Shown here: one piece after another, positions 26,630 to 46,923 of the stretch | Layout of the letters: the number at the start of each line of letters is the position of its first letter | How positions within the stretch are numbered: the stretch's first letter is position 1 | NCBI RefSeq assembly: GCF_002013375.1 | Contig: NZ_MAEW01000023.1 | Span: 1-64,000 of the forward strand | Direction: 5' to 3' | Length of the DNA: 64,000 bases | Origin: Mycobacterium sp. D16Q13 | GTDB taxonomy: Bacteria; Actinomycetota; Actinomycetes; Mycobacteriales; Mycobacteriaceae | Made by a program: the position numbers and the translations under genes | Notes under the pieces: model-generated | Database searches by the model: none | What the model was told of the DNA's origin: nothing | The model's input: the letters and a program-made list of their open reading frames with translations, nothing else

Positions 26630-28399
26630 TCAGGCAACCCCGACGCGAGTGTCCGCGTCCAACCGGGTGAACTGGTCCTGCAGATACTGCTCGACGCAGG
26701 CCGCACGCCGGATCTTGCCGCTTGTCGTGGTGGGAAGCGATCCGGGCGGCACGAGAACGAGATCTCCGACATTCACGCCGTGCTCATTGGATATCGCCGA
26801 GGTGATCTCGTTCTTGATCTCCTCGAGCCAGCGCGCCGCCTCTTCATCAGAATCGCCGCGCTTCTTGAGCTCGATGACGGTCACCAGCTTCTCGGTGCTG
26901 TCGAACGGAACCGATATCGCCGCGACCCGGCCGCGCGTGATCTCTTGAACCGTGGCCTCGATGTCCTCGGGATAGTAATTGCGTCCGCGGATGATCAGCA
27001 GGTCCTTGATGCGTCCGACGATGAACAGCTCGTCTTCGGAGATGAATCCCAGGTCACCGGTTCTCAACCAGGGCCCGTCCGGGGTGCCGGGCGACGGGTC
27101 GAGCACCGTTGCCCCGAAGCACCGCTGCTCCTCGGGCGACTTACGCCAGTAGCCGGAGGCCACATTTTCGCCGTGTACCCAGATCTCGCCGACCACGTCC
27201 GGTGCGCACTCCCGGTGTGTGTCGCTGTCGATGATCCGCACGGTGGGGGACTGCGGCACGTGGTACTTGACCAGTGCCGTCCCTGTCCCCGCCGGGCAAC
27301 GCTGAACGCGGCCCGCGGACAGTTCTTCGACGTCGAAATGAGTCGCCGGCGTTGCCTCGCTCCATGTTCCGGAGGCCACGAAGACCGTTGCCTCCGCCAG
27401 CCCATAGGAAGGACGCATCATGTGATCCTGGAAATTGAAATGCGCGAACCGATCCACGAAGCGGCGCAAGGTGGCCTGTTCGACGCGTTCGGCGCCGCTG
27501 ATGATGCCGAGCACCCCGCCCAGGTCGAGCCCGTCCAGGTCGCTGTCGGTGGTCTTGCGGGCCGCCATATCAAAGGCGAAGTTGGGTGCCGATGACCACG
27601 CGTGCGGACTCTTGGCCAGCGTGCGCACCCACCTTGACGGGCTTTCCAGGAATGCCATCGGACTGCTCAATTCGGCGCGATAGCCGCCCAGGATGGGGGC
27701 GCAGACTCCCAGCACCAAACCCATATCGTGATAGAAGGGCAACCACGACACGATGGTGGCGGACGACGGGATCCTGGAGCCAGTGTCCACGAAGAAGCTG
27801 CGCATCAGCTGATCGAAATTGGCCTGCAGATTGCGATGCGACAGCATGACGCCGGTGGGCGTTCGGGTCGAACCCGAGCTGTACTGCAGGTATGCGATGT
27901 TGGGCACGTCGGCCGGTGCGATGCTCGGCCCGCCGTCGATATCGAGGCGCAACCCGTCGATTTCGATGATCTTGGGGGCAATCGCGAGGCGCGACTGATC
28001 GACGTAGTCGCCGACGTCCCCGGCGACCGCCGATGTTGTGAGGACAACCGAAGGTGACGTGTCGTCGAAGACGGCACTCACCCGATCAAGACTTGAGCCG
28101 CGGTGCGGCAGGGGGAGCGGCACCGCGATCAGCCCGGCCTGCATGGAGCCGAGGAAGGCCAGGATGTACTCGAGGCTCTGCGGAGCCAGGATCAAGGCCC
28201 TATCGCCGACCGCCGCGTGCTGACTCAGCTCGCGGGCCACATTGAAGGTGCGGCGTGACAACTCCGACCACGTGAGGCTCTCGGCGATACCGGCCGGGTT
28301 GTGGGTGTAGTCGGTGAAGGTGAACGCGATGTCATCCGGACGCAGGCTGGCACGTCCGTGCAGCATCGAGAGGATGGATGACTGGGTTGAAGGTGTCAT
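26630..28399 (-). CDS. fadD23: Fatty acyl-AMP ligase (FAAL), FadD23-type
   Basis: A 589-residue adenylating enzyme of the FAAL subclass, which activates a fatty acid as acyl-AMP for loading onto a polyketide synthase. The AMP motif YLQYSSGSTRTPTGVMLSH and the later WLRTGDLGFI are intact; SWLPFYHDMGLVLG is a FAAL signature. RGRNYYPEDIE lies in the hinge region. It lies in one minus-strand operon with PE, mmpL10 and papA3, and near the bimodular PKS, the gene set of the TPP locus. The likely substrate is a C16-C18 starter acid (inference). Confidence 0.9.
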   Translation of the reverse strand: MTPSTQSSILSMLHGRASLRPDDIAFTFTDYTHNPAGIAESLTWSELSRRTFNVARELSQHAAVGDRALILAPQSLEYILAFLGSMQAGLIAVPLPLPHRGSSLDRVSAVFDDTSPSVVLTTSAVAGDVGDYVDQSRLAIAPKIIEIDGLRLDIDGGPSIAPADVPNIAYLQYSSGSTRTPTGVMLSHRNLQANFDQLMRSFFVDTGSRIPSSATIVSWLPFYHDMGLVLGVCAPILGGYRAELSSPMAFLESPSRWVRTLAKSPHAWSSAPNFAFDMAARKTTDSDLDGLDLGGVLGIISGAERVEQATLRRFVDRFAHFNFQDHMMRPSYGLAEATVFVASGTWSEATPATHFDVEELSAGRVQRCPAGTGTALVKYHVPQSPTVRIIDSDTHRECAPDVVGEIWVHGENVASGYWRKSPEEQRCFGATVLDPSPGTPDGPWLRTGDLGFISEDELFIVGRIKDLLIIRGRNYYPEDIEATVQEITRGRVAAISVPFDSTEKLVTVIELKKRGDSDEEAARWLEEIKNEITSAISNEHGVNVGDLVLVPPGSLPTTTSGKIRRAACVEQYLQDQFTRLDADTRVGVA

Positions 28400-28414
28400 G
28401 TGTTTCGTCCGTAC

Positions 28415-29581
28415 TTAATTGGGAGGGTTCGAGCGGGTGCCGTTACCCAGCACGGCCAGGGCGCCGCTGGTGATCTGTGAAATCGGGTCGGAGCCGCCGC
28501 CGAACGTCGCCTGATTGGCCGGCGCGGTGACTTTTGCGGGGTCGAAGCCGCGCACCGGATCCACAGTGATCGGTGCCGTTGCAGGATCGTCGTTTCGTGA
28601 ATAACCGGCATCCACCCGGGGTTGCAGGATCGCGTCGAGCCTGTTCAGTGTTTCCTCGGGTACCCCGAGATACTTGAAGCCCAGCACCAGGGGAAGGTGC
28701 TGCTCGGGGATGAAGTAGGTCGTCGTCGACCCTCCCCGGGAGTTGAACTCCGTCCTGATGTTCTGCGCCGGAACCATTTTCGGGTTGGTGAAGGCAATGG
28801 CGGTGTGACCGGTGGCCAGACCCGCGATGGCGTTGGCGACCGCGAACAGGTTGTCCGGCCGGTCCGGCCAGTCCGCGATGCTGTCGTAGGCGGAGATGAA
28901 CTGATCGGTGTGGTACTGACTTTCCACTGGCGCCGGTACCGGATAGTCCATGAACGGCACGACGGAGCCGACGGGGAAGTTCTGCGTCAGGAAGCTCTCA
29001 CTGAAGGGGCTTTTCGCGATCGGGTCGCCGAACGTCGCAAAGGTGAGTGAATCCGGCGCCGGTGCGGTCGGATCGGTTGCCAACGCCGATTTGACGGCGT
29101 TGAGCACGAGCGCTCCCTCGGACAACCCCATCGCCGTTCCGGGACCGCCGGTGCGAATGGCGTTTTCGAGGTTGGGTTCTCCGATGTCGATCGACTCGCC
29201 GATGCTGGGGCCATCCAGACCCAAGCCGGGCATGATCTTTTCCCCCACCGGACCGATTCCGGGGAACAGCCGTTCCAGGGTATGGCCCTGCACCTGTCCC
29301 GCCGGGTACCAGATGTTTGCCCGCTTCATGCCCGGGAACCAGTCCTTGCCCGTCATCCGGATGTACTCGTCATAGGGGATACCGAGAACATGCGCGCCAC
29401 CGAGGGCGTATGCGGTCCGGTCCGGCGACACCGGAGCGGCCATCGGTACCCCGCTAGCCGAAATCCCGGGAATGGGTGGACCTGGAACTTGTGGGTCATC
29501 GGCCACCGCGGACGGGATGCCGAAACAGCCTGTCATGCTGGCGACTACCAGCAGGGCCGCTCCTGCGAGGAGGTCTTTCAT
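28415..29581 (-). CDS. PE-PPE-domain serine acyltransferase (Chp2-like), TPP locus
   Basis: A 388-residue exported alpha/beta-hydrolase-fold protein. The N-terminal signal segment ends in ASMTGCFG, which could be a lipobox with Cys19, or cleavage at AVADD. The catalytic Ser is in MGLSEGALV. In M. tuberculosis the homologue Chp2 completes polyacyltrehalose by transacylation outside the cytoplasm; in TPP producers this protein is assigned the analogous final polyphleoyl transfer. CAGGAGC lies 5 nt before the ATG. It is 51 bp behind mmpL10 in the same operon. Confidence 0.85.
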   Translation of the reverse strand: MKDLLAGAALLVVASMTGCFGIPSAVADDPQVPGPPIPGISASGVPMAAPVSPDRTAYALGGAHVLGIPYDEYIRMTGKDWFPGMKRANIWYPAGQVQGHTLERLFPGIGPVGEKIMPGLGLDGPSIGESIDIGEPNLENAIRTGGPGTAMGLSEGALVLNAVKSALATDPTAPAPDSLTFATFGDPIAKSPFSESFLTQNFPVGSVVPFMDYPVPAPVESQYHTDQFISAYDSIADWPDRPDNLFAVANAIAGLATGHTAIAFTNPKMVPAQNIRTEFNSRGGSTTTYFIPEQHLPLVLGFKYLGVPEETLNRLDAILQPRVDAGYSRNDDPATAPITVDPVRGFDPAKVTAPANQATFGGGSDPISQITSGALAVLGNGTRSNPPN

Positions 29582-29632
29582 CCGTGCTCCTGACCGCTCG
29601 GCTTCATTTCAGTCTCACATACATTTCGCGTG

Positions 29633-32600
29633 CTAGCCCGCCTGCGTCGCCGGTGCGGAGGGGGGCGGTGATGTCACCGACGGTCTGTGACGCTTGCTGG
29701 CCTGGGACGGCCACCAGTTGGCCCAGCCCACCAATGCCGCGATGGCGGGCACCGTGATGGTCCGAACGACGAAGGTATCCAGCAGGATTCCCACGCCGAT
29801 GACGAAGCCGCCCTGGACCACGATTCCAATGCTAGAGAAGAGCAGGCCGCCCACCGACGCAGCGAAGATCAGTCCGGCCGCCGTGATGACGCCACCTGTG
29901 GAATTCAGGGCACGGATGATGCCGTAGCGCACGCTGTTCGTGGACTCGTCGCGCATTCGCGAGACGAACAGCATGTTGTAGTCCGCGCCCACCGCGACCA
30001 GCACCACGAAAGCCAAGGGCGGCACGGTCCAGTGCAGCTGCTCGCCGAGCAGGAACTGGAATGTCAACACGCCGATTCCGATGGCCGCGAAGTACGACAG
30101 CACCACCGAACCGACGAGATACAGCGGTGCGACGATCGCCCGCAGCAATACCATCAATGTCAGCAGGACGACGATCAGGGTCGCCGCGATGATGAACTGG
30201 ATGTCGTGCTGGTAGTAGTCGCGCGTGTCGCGCAGCGCGGTCGGGAACCCGCCCATCGATATCGTGGCGTCGGCCAGCGTGGTGTTGGGCTGCGCGCCCT
30301 TGGCGACATCGCTGATCTGGTTGACCTGGTCCATCGCCTCGGGACTGAACGGGTTGAGTTTCGTCTGAACCAAGTACCGCACCGAATGCCCGTCCGGTGA
30401 GATGAACGCTTTGGCGGCCCTCTGGAAATCTGGATTACTCAGCACCTCGGCGGGGATGTTGAAGCCCGCCTGTGATGGATCCGCGGCGTTGGTCTTCATC
30501 GTCAGCAGGAATGACGACGCCTGGTTGAGGCCGTTGACGATCACCTTGATCTGCCCGACGAGTTGATCCACCCCGCCAGCCACCTGCTGGCTGCCACCGG
30601 CCAGTCGGTCAGCGCCCTGCCGTAACTGGTTGAGTCCGGCCTGCGGGCCGCCGGGCTTATCCAGGCCCATGGCCTGCAGCCCGTTCATGACGCTCAGAAG
30701 CGACGTGTTCAGCTTGGTCACCGTCGCGGAGAGGGTTGCCTTGTTGCCCTGAGAGTTTCCGAGCTGATGAGCGAGCTGATTGATTTCATCGAGGCGTCCG
30801 CTGTTGCGCTCGCCGACCAGCCGCTCGAGCTGGCCGCGGGTGGTGGCGCAGGAGGCATCGGCATCGCAGACCGGGTTGGCCTGTAGCGCGTTCAAGACCG
30901 GGTTGATCCAGGCGAACATGTCCTTCGCGGCGGAGAAGTTCCACCCCATGTCGTTGGCGAGCGCATTGATGGCGTCGACGAGCTTGGCGGCGTTGTCCAC
31001 GTTCCGCACCAGCTCGTCGCCGCCGGATTTGGTCTTCAGCGAGGCCGACGCGTCGAGCAGACTCTGCAGACCGGGGACGATCTTGTTGAGCTGGGTACGC
31101 AGGTCACCGAGGCTGCCGGCCAGGGTGTTGGCCCCGGAGGTGAGTCGATTCAGGTCGCTGCTGCGCTGGCTGATCTGGTTGGAGCCGTCGGCCAGACGGG
31201 TTCCGACGAGCCCCGCCTGATAAGTGGCCCTGAACTCCGGCGGCACCTCGCCCAGTGGGCGGGTGACACCGCTGACCAGGCCAACCTCCGGTAGCTGGGC
31301 GATGCGAGAGGCCATCTGTTCCAAGTCGGCGAGGGCCTGCGGGGTGCGCAGGTCACGCGGTGACTGGATGAGGATGTACTCGGGAATGGATTGGCTGAGA
31401 GGGAAGTGGCGCTCCAGCGCGGCGTACCCGACAGAACTCGGGGCTGACGGCGACACGGCCTTGCGGTCGTCATAGTTGTAGCGCGCGAGCAGGGCGCAGC
31501 TTCCGAGCAGCGCCAACACCAGCACGCTGGCAACCAGGTGGGGAATCGGGCGGCGCACGATGCGAATACCGGACCGCCGCCAGAACTGCGCGGTCAGCTC
31601 GCGCCGGGGCCTGACCCAGCCGCGAGGCCCGGCGAGCACCAGGATGGCGGGCAGCAGGGTCATTCCGGACAGGTACGCCACGCCGATCCCGATCGCCGAC
31701 GACACACCGACCGTCTGGAAGACGCCCATCTTGGCGAAGCTCAGGAGCAGGAAGGTGATGCCCACCGTCGTGGCGGATGCGGTGATCACCTTCCCGATCG
31801 ACATCATCGCGGCCCGGACCGCCTGCTCGTAGGTCTTACCCGACCGCAGATAGTCGTGATAGCGGCTGATCAGGAAAACCGCGTAGTCCGTGCCGGCTCC
31901 GGCCAGGATCGCGCTCAGGAACACGATGGACTGGTTCGAGACGCCCGCGCCGGTCAGATGCGAGTAGGCCGCCACCACGGACTGCGCGATCACCAGCGAC
32001 GACCCGATGGTCACCAGCGGAAGCATCATGGTCAGCGCGCTGCGATAGACCAGGAGTAGCACCGCGAGCACCAGGATGGCGATCGCGAGCTCGATCGGCA
32101 GCCGATCCTGCTGGCCCGCGACGGTCAGATCGGCGACCGTGGCCGCGGGGCCGGTGATGTGCACAGTGGTCGGACTGCCGTCGATGCTGTGCTGGATGAG
32201 GCCGGTCACCCGGTTGTAGGAGTCGAAGGCTCTGGGTGTGCCCAACTCGCCCGCGAGGCCAATCGGCAGAACCCAGGTCTTGTTGTCCTGACTCGTCAGG
32301 AACTTTCGCAGTTCGGGTGTACCGATGAAGTCCTGTACCGACACGACGTTCGTCAGGTCGTGGCGTACCGCGTCGACCACTTTGCGGTAGGCCGCCGCGT
32401 CGTCGGCCCCCAGTCCGTTCTCGTTGATGAACACGACCAGGAGCAGATCGTCGTTGCTCGATTCGTGGAACGCCTCGGTCATCTTCTTGGCGGCAACACT
32501 CGACGGTGCGTCGGCGGGCAGGATGGCGAGCGGATGCTTCTCCGCCATCTCGGTCAGTGAGGGGAAGGTCAATGGCAGAGCGATGGCCAGCGCGACCCAG

Positions 32601-32653
32601 GCGCCGATCACCGCCCATGGCCATCGGACCACGAAATCGGCTAGCCGCCGCAT
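29633..32653 (-). CDS. mmpL10: RND-family lipid transporter MmpL10
   Basis: A 1006-residue inner-membrane transporter with two repeated halves. Each has a helix, a large extracytoplasmic domain and a bundle of five helices. The proton-relay Asp-Tyr pairs are visible in GAGTDYAVFLISRYHD (first half) and VGADYNMLFVSRMRDE (second half). The second extracytoplasmic loop has a long helical stretch with NPVCDADASCATTRGQ, a probable disulfide. Its position between papA3 and the PE-domain gene matches the MmpL10 of DAT/PAT and TPP loci, where it exports diacyltrehalose. Confidence 0.92.
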   Translation of the reverse strand: MRRLADFVVRWPWAVIGAWVALAIALPLTFPSLTEMAEKHPLAILPADAPSSVAAKKMTEAFHESSNDDLLLVVFINENGLGADDAAAYRKVVDAVRHDLTNVVSVQDFIGTPELRKFLTSQDNKTWVLPIGLAGELGTPRAFDSYNRVTGLIQHSIDGSPTTVHITGPAATVADLTVAGQQDRLPIELAIAILVLAVLLLVYRSALTMMLPLVTIGSSLVIAQSVVAAYSHLTGAGVSNQSIVFLSAILAGAGTDYAVFLISRYHDYLRSGKTYEQAVRAAMMSIGKVITASATTVGITFLLLSFAKMGVFQTVGVSSAIGIGVAYLSGMTLLPAILVLAGPRGWVRPRRELTAQFWRRSGIRIVRRPIPHLVASVLVLALLGSCALLARYNYDDRKAVSPSAPSSVGYAALERHFPLSQSIPEYILIQSPRDLRTPQALADLEQMASRIAQLPEVGLVSGVTRPLGEVPPEFRATYQAGLVGTRLADGSNQISQRSSDLNRLTSGANTLAGSLGDLRTQLNKIVPGLQSLLDASASLKTKSGGDELVRNVDNAAKLVDAINALANDMGWNFSAAKDMFAWINPVLNALQANPVCDADASCATTRGQLERLVGERNSGRLDEINQLAHQLGNSQGNKATLSATVTKLNTSLLSVMNGLQAMGLDKPGGPQAGLNQLRQGADRLAGGSQQVAGGVDQLVGQIKVIVNGLNQASSFLLTMKTNAADPSQAGFNIPAEVLSNPDFQRAAKAFISPDGHSVRYLVQTKLNPFSPEAMDQVNQISDVAKGAQPNTTLADATISMGGFPTALRDTRDYYQHDIQFIIAATLIVVLLTLMVLLRAIVAPLYLVGSVVLSYFAAIGIGVLTFQFLLGEQLHWTVPPLAFVVLVAVGADYNMLFVSRMRDESTNSVRYGIIRALNSTGGVITAAGLIFAASVGGLLFSSIGIVVQGGFVIGVGILLDTFVVRTITVPAIAALVGWANWWPSQASKRHRPSVTSPPPSAPATQAG

Positions 32654-32686
32654 ATCTTCCTCACCCTCACGTTGATGTTGCTCAAG

Positions 32687-34108
32687 CTACGCGACGCGTC
32701 CCCAGTGCCCGCTGTCCGCGACCCGCACACACACCGACTTCATCGCCTCCATGTAGCGCAGCGAAGACTTCTCGGCGATGGGGTTGTCGGGGTGCATGAT
32801 CGCCATCGCCGTGCCCTCCCCGTAGCGAAATATGTAAATGGTCAGCTGATAGGAGAAGCGGCCGTCCGGATAGATTCCGATGTTGTCGGCGAGGCCAAGC
32901 TCGCCCGCCGCGAGAATGGCGTTGAGCGGAGCCGCGCCGCCGTGGAAGAAGTTCGATACCGGAAAATTCGGTTCCGGCCACTTCAGCCACGGTGCCAATT
33001 CCAGTACCCGGTAATACGGCACCCGGGACATGTCCAGACTCGAATCGAAGGCGGTCTGCGCGGCGTATGCGGCATCGTTGAATGAGGTTGCCGCGATCGG
33101 AACGGTGATCGGGATTAGGCCGGTGAACCAGCCTTGCGTCATGAAGTTGTCGCTAGCTGTGCGGGAATCCCTCGGAGTCAGGCCGTAATACGTGAGCGCT
33201 CCGGTGAATTCGTGCTCCACCAGACCGAGGCAGGCGAACAAGCCGCCGACAAATCGGGAGCCGGCGGTCGAACAGGCGGATTCGAAGCGGTCTGTCTGCT
33301 CCGGGTTCATCAGCGACAGAGATGTCATGGTGCTGTTGGTCGCTTCGGACGGGTTACCCAGGGGAAGCGGGAACTCGGGGAAGGTTCCATTGTTGTTCTC
33401 GGCAAAGTCAATCCACGCGCGCACCCCCGGAGAGTCCAGGGTCAATGCGGAGGTGAAATCGCGCTCGCGAGTGCAGAAGTCGTCGAAGCTGCCGGGGTCC
33501 GGAAGCATGAGTGGCTGGCCGCCTCCGCTCAACGCGGAGTACATCCCGTTGGCTTCCATCATTGTGGTGCCAATCAACGTCGCGTCGCCATGCACATGAT
33601 CCATGGCGGCGAAGAACGTAAAGTGGTTCTCGCCCTGGATGATTCCAAAGGTGAAGCATCCCCATTCCAGTGGACTCGGTATGTCGATGACGTGGCTGCG
33701 TATTTCATCGACCGACATATGCCCTTGCGTTACAGGCGCGAACTCGATGTCGCCTGGATCGCTGATGGAGTGCCTGATGAACTCCCCGTCGTCGGTGCGC
33801 TCGAACCAGCTGCGGAAGGTGTCATGCCTACGCAGGTATGCGTTGAGGGCATGGTCCATCGCGGAGATATCGCATTGGCCCGCAACATCGCAGCTGGCGA
33901 TAATTTGGCGGGAGAAGTTTAGGCCAGCTGCGTTCCGTTCGTAGTAGTTTCGCAGATGTTGCGTCTGCATGTAGCTGACTGGCACCAAACTCACAGGTGC
34001 TTGCCGGGCTTTCTTAGCCGCGGCGGGGGTGGGGTGCCACGAGGTGACGGAGCCGGGGCTCAACGTCCATTCATCAAGTGCGCCAACCGTTATCGTGCCT
34101 ATGCGCAA
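32687..34108 (-). CDS. papA3: Polyketide-associated acyltransferase PapA3
   Basis: A 473-residue condensation-fold acyltransferase. The catalytic HxxxD motif is present as DHVHGDA. PVSYMQTQHLRNYYERNA near the N-terminus and TYYGLTPRDSRT in the second half resemble M. tuberculosis PapA3, which acylates trehalose to make diacyltrehalose. The TTG start is supported by GAGAGGA 8 nt upstream and by the LRIGTITVG beginning seen in the family. It is divergent from the PKS with a shared 297-bp regulatory region. Confidence 0.92.
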   Translation of the reverse strand: MRIGTITVGALDEWTLSPGSVTSWHPTPAAAKKARQAPVSLVPVSYMQTQHLRNYYERNAAGLNFSRQIIASCDVAGQCDISAMDHALNAYLRRHDTFRSWFERTDDGEFIRHSISDPGDIEFAPVTQGHMSVDEIRSHVIDIPSPLEWGCFTFGIIQGENHFTFFAAMDHVHGDATLIGTTMMEANGMYSALSGGGQPLMLPDPGSFDDFCTRERDFTSALTLDSPGVRAWIDFAENNNGTFPEFPLPLGNPSEATNSTMTSLSLMNPEQTDRFESACSTAGSRFVGGLFACLGLVEHEFTGALTYYGLTPRDSRTASDNFMTQGWFTGLIPITVPIAATSFNDAAYAAQTAFDSSLDMSRVPYYRVLELAPWLKWPEPNFPVSNFFHGGAAPLNAILAAGELGLADNIGIYPDGRFSYQLTIYIFRYGEGTAMAIMHPDNPIAEKSSLRYMEAMKSVCVRVADSGHWGRVA

Positions 34109-34405
34109 CGCGCCGTCCTCTCATTCGGCCGGCCCCGCTCCGGCATCTCTCATCGCTGGCCAACATACCCTCGGTTTGACCGCGCAACCGCCGGTCGACC
34201 AAGACCCGGAAACCCCATGCGCCACATGGCATACCGGGAATAACTAGAACTCCTTGTCCTAGTTACCGTGAAGTTTGGGAACAACAGTGCGCACGATACT
34301 TGTTCGGCTAGAGTCGCGTTCGCACCCGCCGATGTCCCGAGTCACATTCTCGCCCGACGACGTCGAGGGCTACTCTCCCCACCCGCCGACGCAAGGAGGC
34401 CAAGC
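34109..34405. other. Divergent papA3-pks control region
   Basis: These 297 bp contain the inverted repeat TAACTAG-N11-CTAGTTA (34241-34265) and presumably both promoters. The pks frame stays open back to 34268 but is not coding-like there. Confidence 0.5.
34241..34265. promoter_or_regulatory. Inverted repeat TAACTAG-N11-CTAGTTA, candidate operator of the TPP-type locus
   Basis: Perfect 7-bp arms (34241-34247 and 34259-34265) lie 133 bp before papA3 and 141 bp before pks. This AT-richer palindrome stands out in the GC-rich region and could bind a dimeric regulator. The protein is unknown. Confidence 0.45.
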
Positions 34406-45526
<11,121 letters not shown>

Positions 45527-45559
45527 TCCGGCGGCCTCCCGGGTACGTTAGCTAGCCTG

Positions 45560-45573
45560 GACACCGCGGTGTC
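45560..45573. promoter_or_regulatory. Perfect palindrome GACACCGCGGTGTC upstream of the MFS gene
   Basis: A 14-bp perfect palindrome 34 bp behind the pks stop and about 42 bp before the MFS start. It could be an operator; there is no T-tract to suggest a terminator. Confidence 0.4.
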
Positions 45574-45614
45574 AGTTAGCCGATAACGAGGGGAGCGGGT
45601 GCGGTCTGAGACGA

Positions 45615-46913
45615 TTGTTTGCGGACATCACCCCTCTTCGGAACGCTGACTTCCGGCGTCTGTGGCTGGCCGGTGTTGTCACCGTCATCGGTGCCGGACT
45701 GACGCTGTTCGCGGTCCCGGTGCAGATCTATGCGCTTACCCACAGCTCGGCGTACGTCGGGCTGACGGGCGTTTTCGGTCTGGTGCCGTTGGTGGTGTTC
45801 GGTCTGTGGGGCGGTGCGCTGGCCGACCGGATGGACCGACGGACCCTGCTGATCATCACCGCGACCGGGTTGGGCGTCTCCTCGGTACTGCTGTGGCTGC
45901 AGGCCGCACTATCGGTCAACAACGTGTGGGTGGTGCTGTGCCTGCTCTCGGTGCAGCAGGCCTTCTTCGCGGTGAATTCACCGACGCGCGCCGCGGCGAT
46001 TCCCCGGATGCTTCCGCTGGATCAGTTGCCCGCCGCCAACGCGCTGAACATGACCGTCCAACAGTTCGGGTTTATCGCCGGACCGCTGCTGGCCGGGGTG
46101 CTGCTGAAGTGGGTGGATCTATCCACCTTGTATCTGATTGATGCGATCGCGTGCGTGGCGCCCATCTGGGCGACGATTCGGTTGCACAAGATGCCGCCGA
46201 GTGGCGTGTCAAAGGACCTGCGAGCCAATACCTCCGGGCTTCGTGACGTACTCGAGGGTTTCCGCTATCTGGCGGGACACAAGATCGTGCTGATGTCTTT
46301 CGTGGTGGACCTCATCGCCATGATCTTCGGGATGCCGCGGATCCTGTTCCCGCAGATTGCCCACGAGGGATTCGGTGATCCCGCCGACGGCGGCACCGTG
46401 ATCGCGTTGCTGTCGGCGGCGATATCGGTGGGTGCGGTGATCGGCGGGGTGTTCTCCGGCTGGTTCCAGCGGATCGATCGTCAGGGTTTCGCGGTGGTGG
46501 TCAGCATCGTGGTGTGGGGCTTGGCGATGGTGGGTTTTGGGCTCACCGCGCATGCTCCGCTGCTCTGGTTGGCCCTGCTGTTCCTGGTGATCGGCGGCAT
46601 CGCGGACATGGTGTCGGCGGCCTTCCGGTCGACGATTCTGCAATCGGTGGCGACCGACGATGTACGGGGCCGGCTGCAAGGTGTGTTCACGGTGGTGGTC
46701 GCCGGGGGACCACGGGTCGCCGACGTTACGCACGGCGCCGCCGCTGCCGTGGTGGGTACGACGGCAGCAGCTACCGGTGGGGGTGCCCTCGTGGTGGTCG
46801 GGGTGATCATCGCTGCGCTACTGGTTCCGATGTTCGTTCGGTTCCGGACATCGGATGAGATCACCGAGGACGATACGAGCCAGGCCAACCCGGACCAGGT
46901 ACAGCCCCAGTAG
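45615..46913 (+). CDS. MFS exporter (MFS_3, EntS-like)
   Basis: A 432-residue inner-membrane protein with about 12 helices. GLWGGALADRMDRRTLL after helix 2 is the MFS_3 motif-A loop, and FFAVNSPTRAAAIPRMLP is a typical EntS-branch block. The tail is acidic and polar. The start is uncertain: TTG 45615 is far (19 nt) from the AGGGGAG ribosome binding site, while a CTG at 45606 has good spacing and would add LRR before LFADITPLR. It follows pks by 89 bp; a link to lipid export is possible but not shown. Confidence 0.8.
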   Translation: MFADITPLRNADFRRLWLAGVVTVIGAGLTLFAVPVQIYALTHSSAYVGLTGVFGLVPLVVFGLWGGALADRMDRRTLLIITATGLGVSSVLLWLQAALSVNNVWVVLCLLSVQQAFFAVNSPTRAAAIPRMLPLDQLPAANALNMTVQQFGFIAGPLLAGVLLKWVDLSTLYLIDAIACVAPIWATIRLHKMPPSGVSKDLRANTSGLRDVLEGFRYLAGHKIVLMSFVVDLIAMIFGMPRILFPQIAHEGFGDPADGGTVIALLSAAISVGAVIGGVFSGWFQRIDRQGFAVVVSIVVWGLAMVGFGLTAHAPLLWLALLFLVIGGIADMVSAAFRSTILQSVATDDVRGRLQGVFTVVVAGGPRVADVTHGAAAAVVGTTAAATGGGALVVVGVIIAALLVPMFVRFRTSDEITEDDTSQANPDQVQPQ

Positions 46914-46916
46914 GTT
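46911..46916 (+). promoter_or_regulatory. -10 element TAGGTT for leaderless DUF2252 gene
   Basis: TAGGTT overlaps the MFS stop and ends 7 nt before ATG 46924; there is no Shine-Dalgarno sequence. Confidence 0.4.
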
Positions 46917-46923
46917 TCACCCT

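Noticed and set aside
34268-34405. Upstream extension of the PKS frame
   Set aside because: No homology, crosses the likely promoter region, and a strong AAGGAGG site serves ATG 34406.
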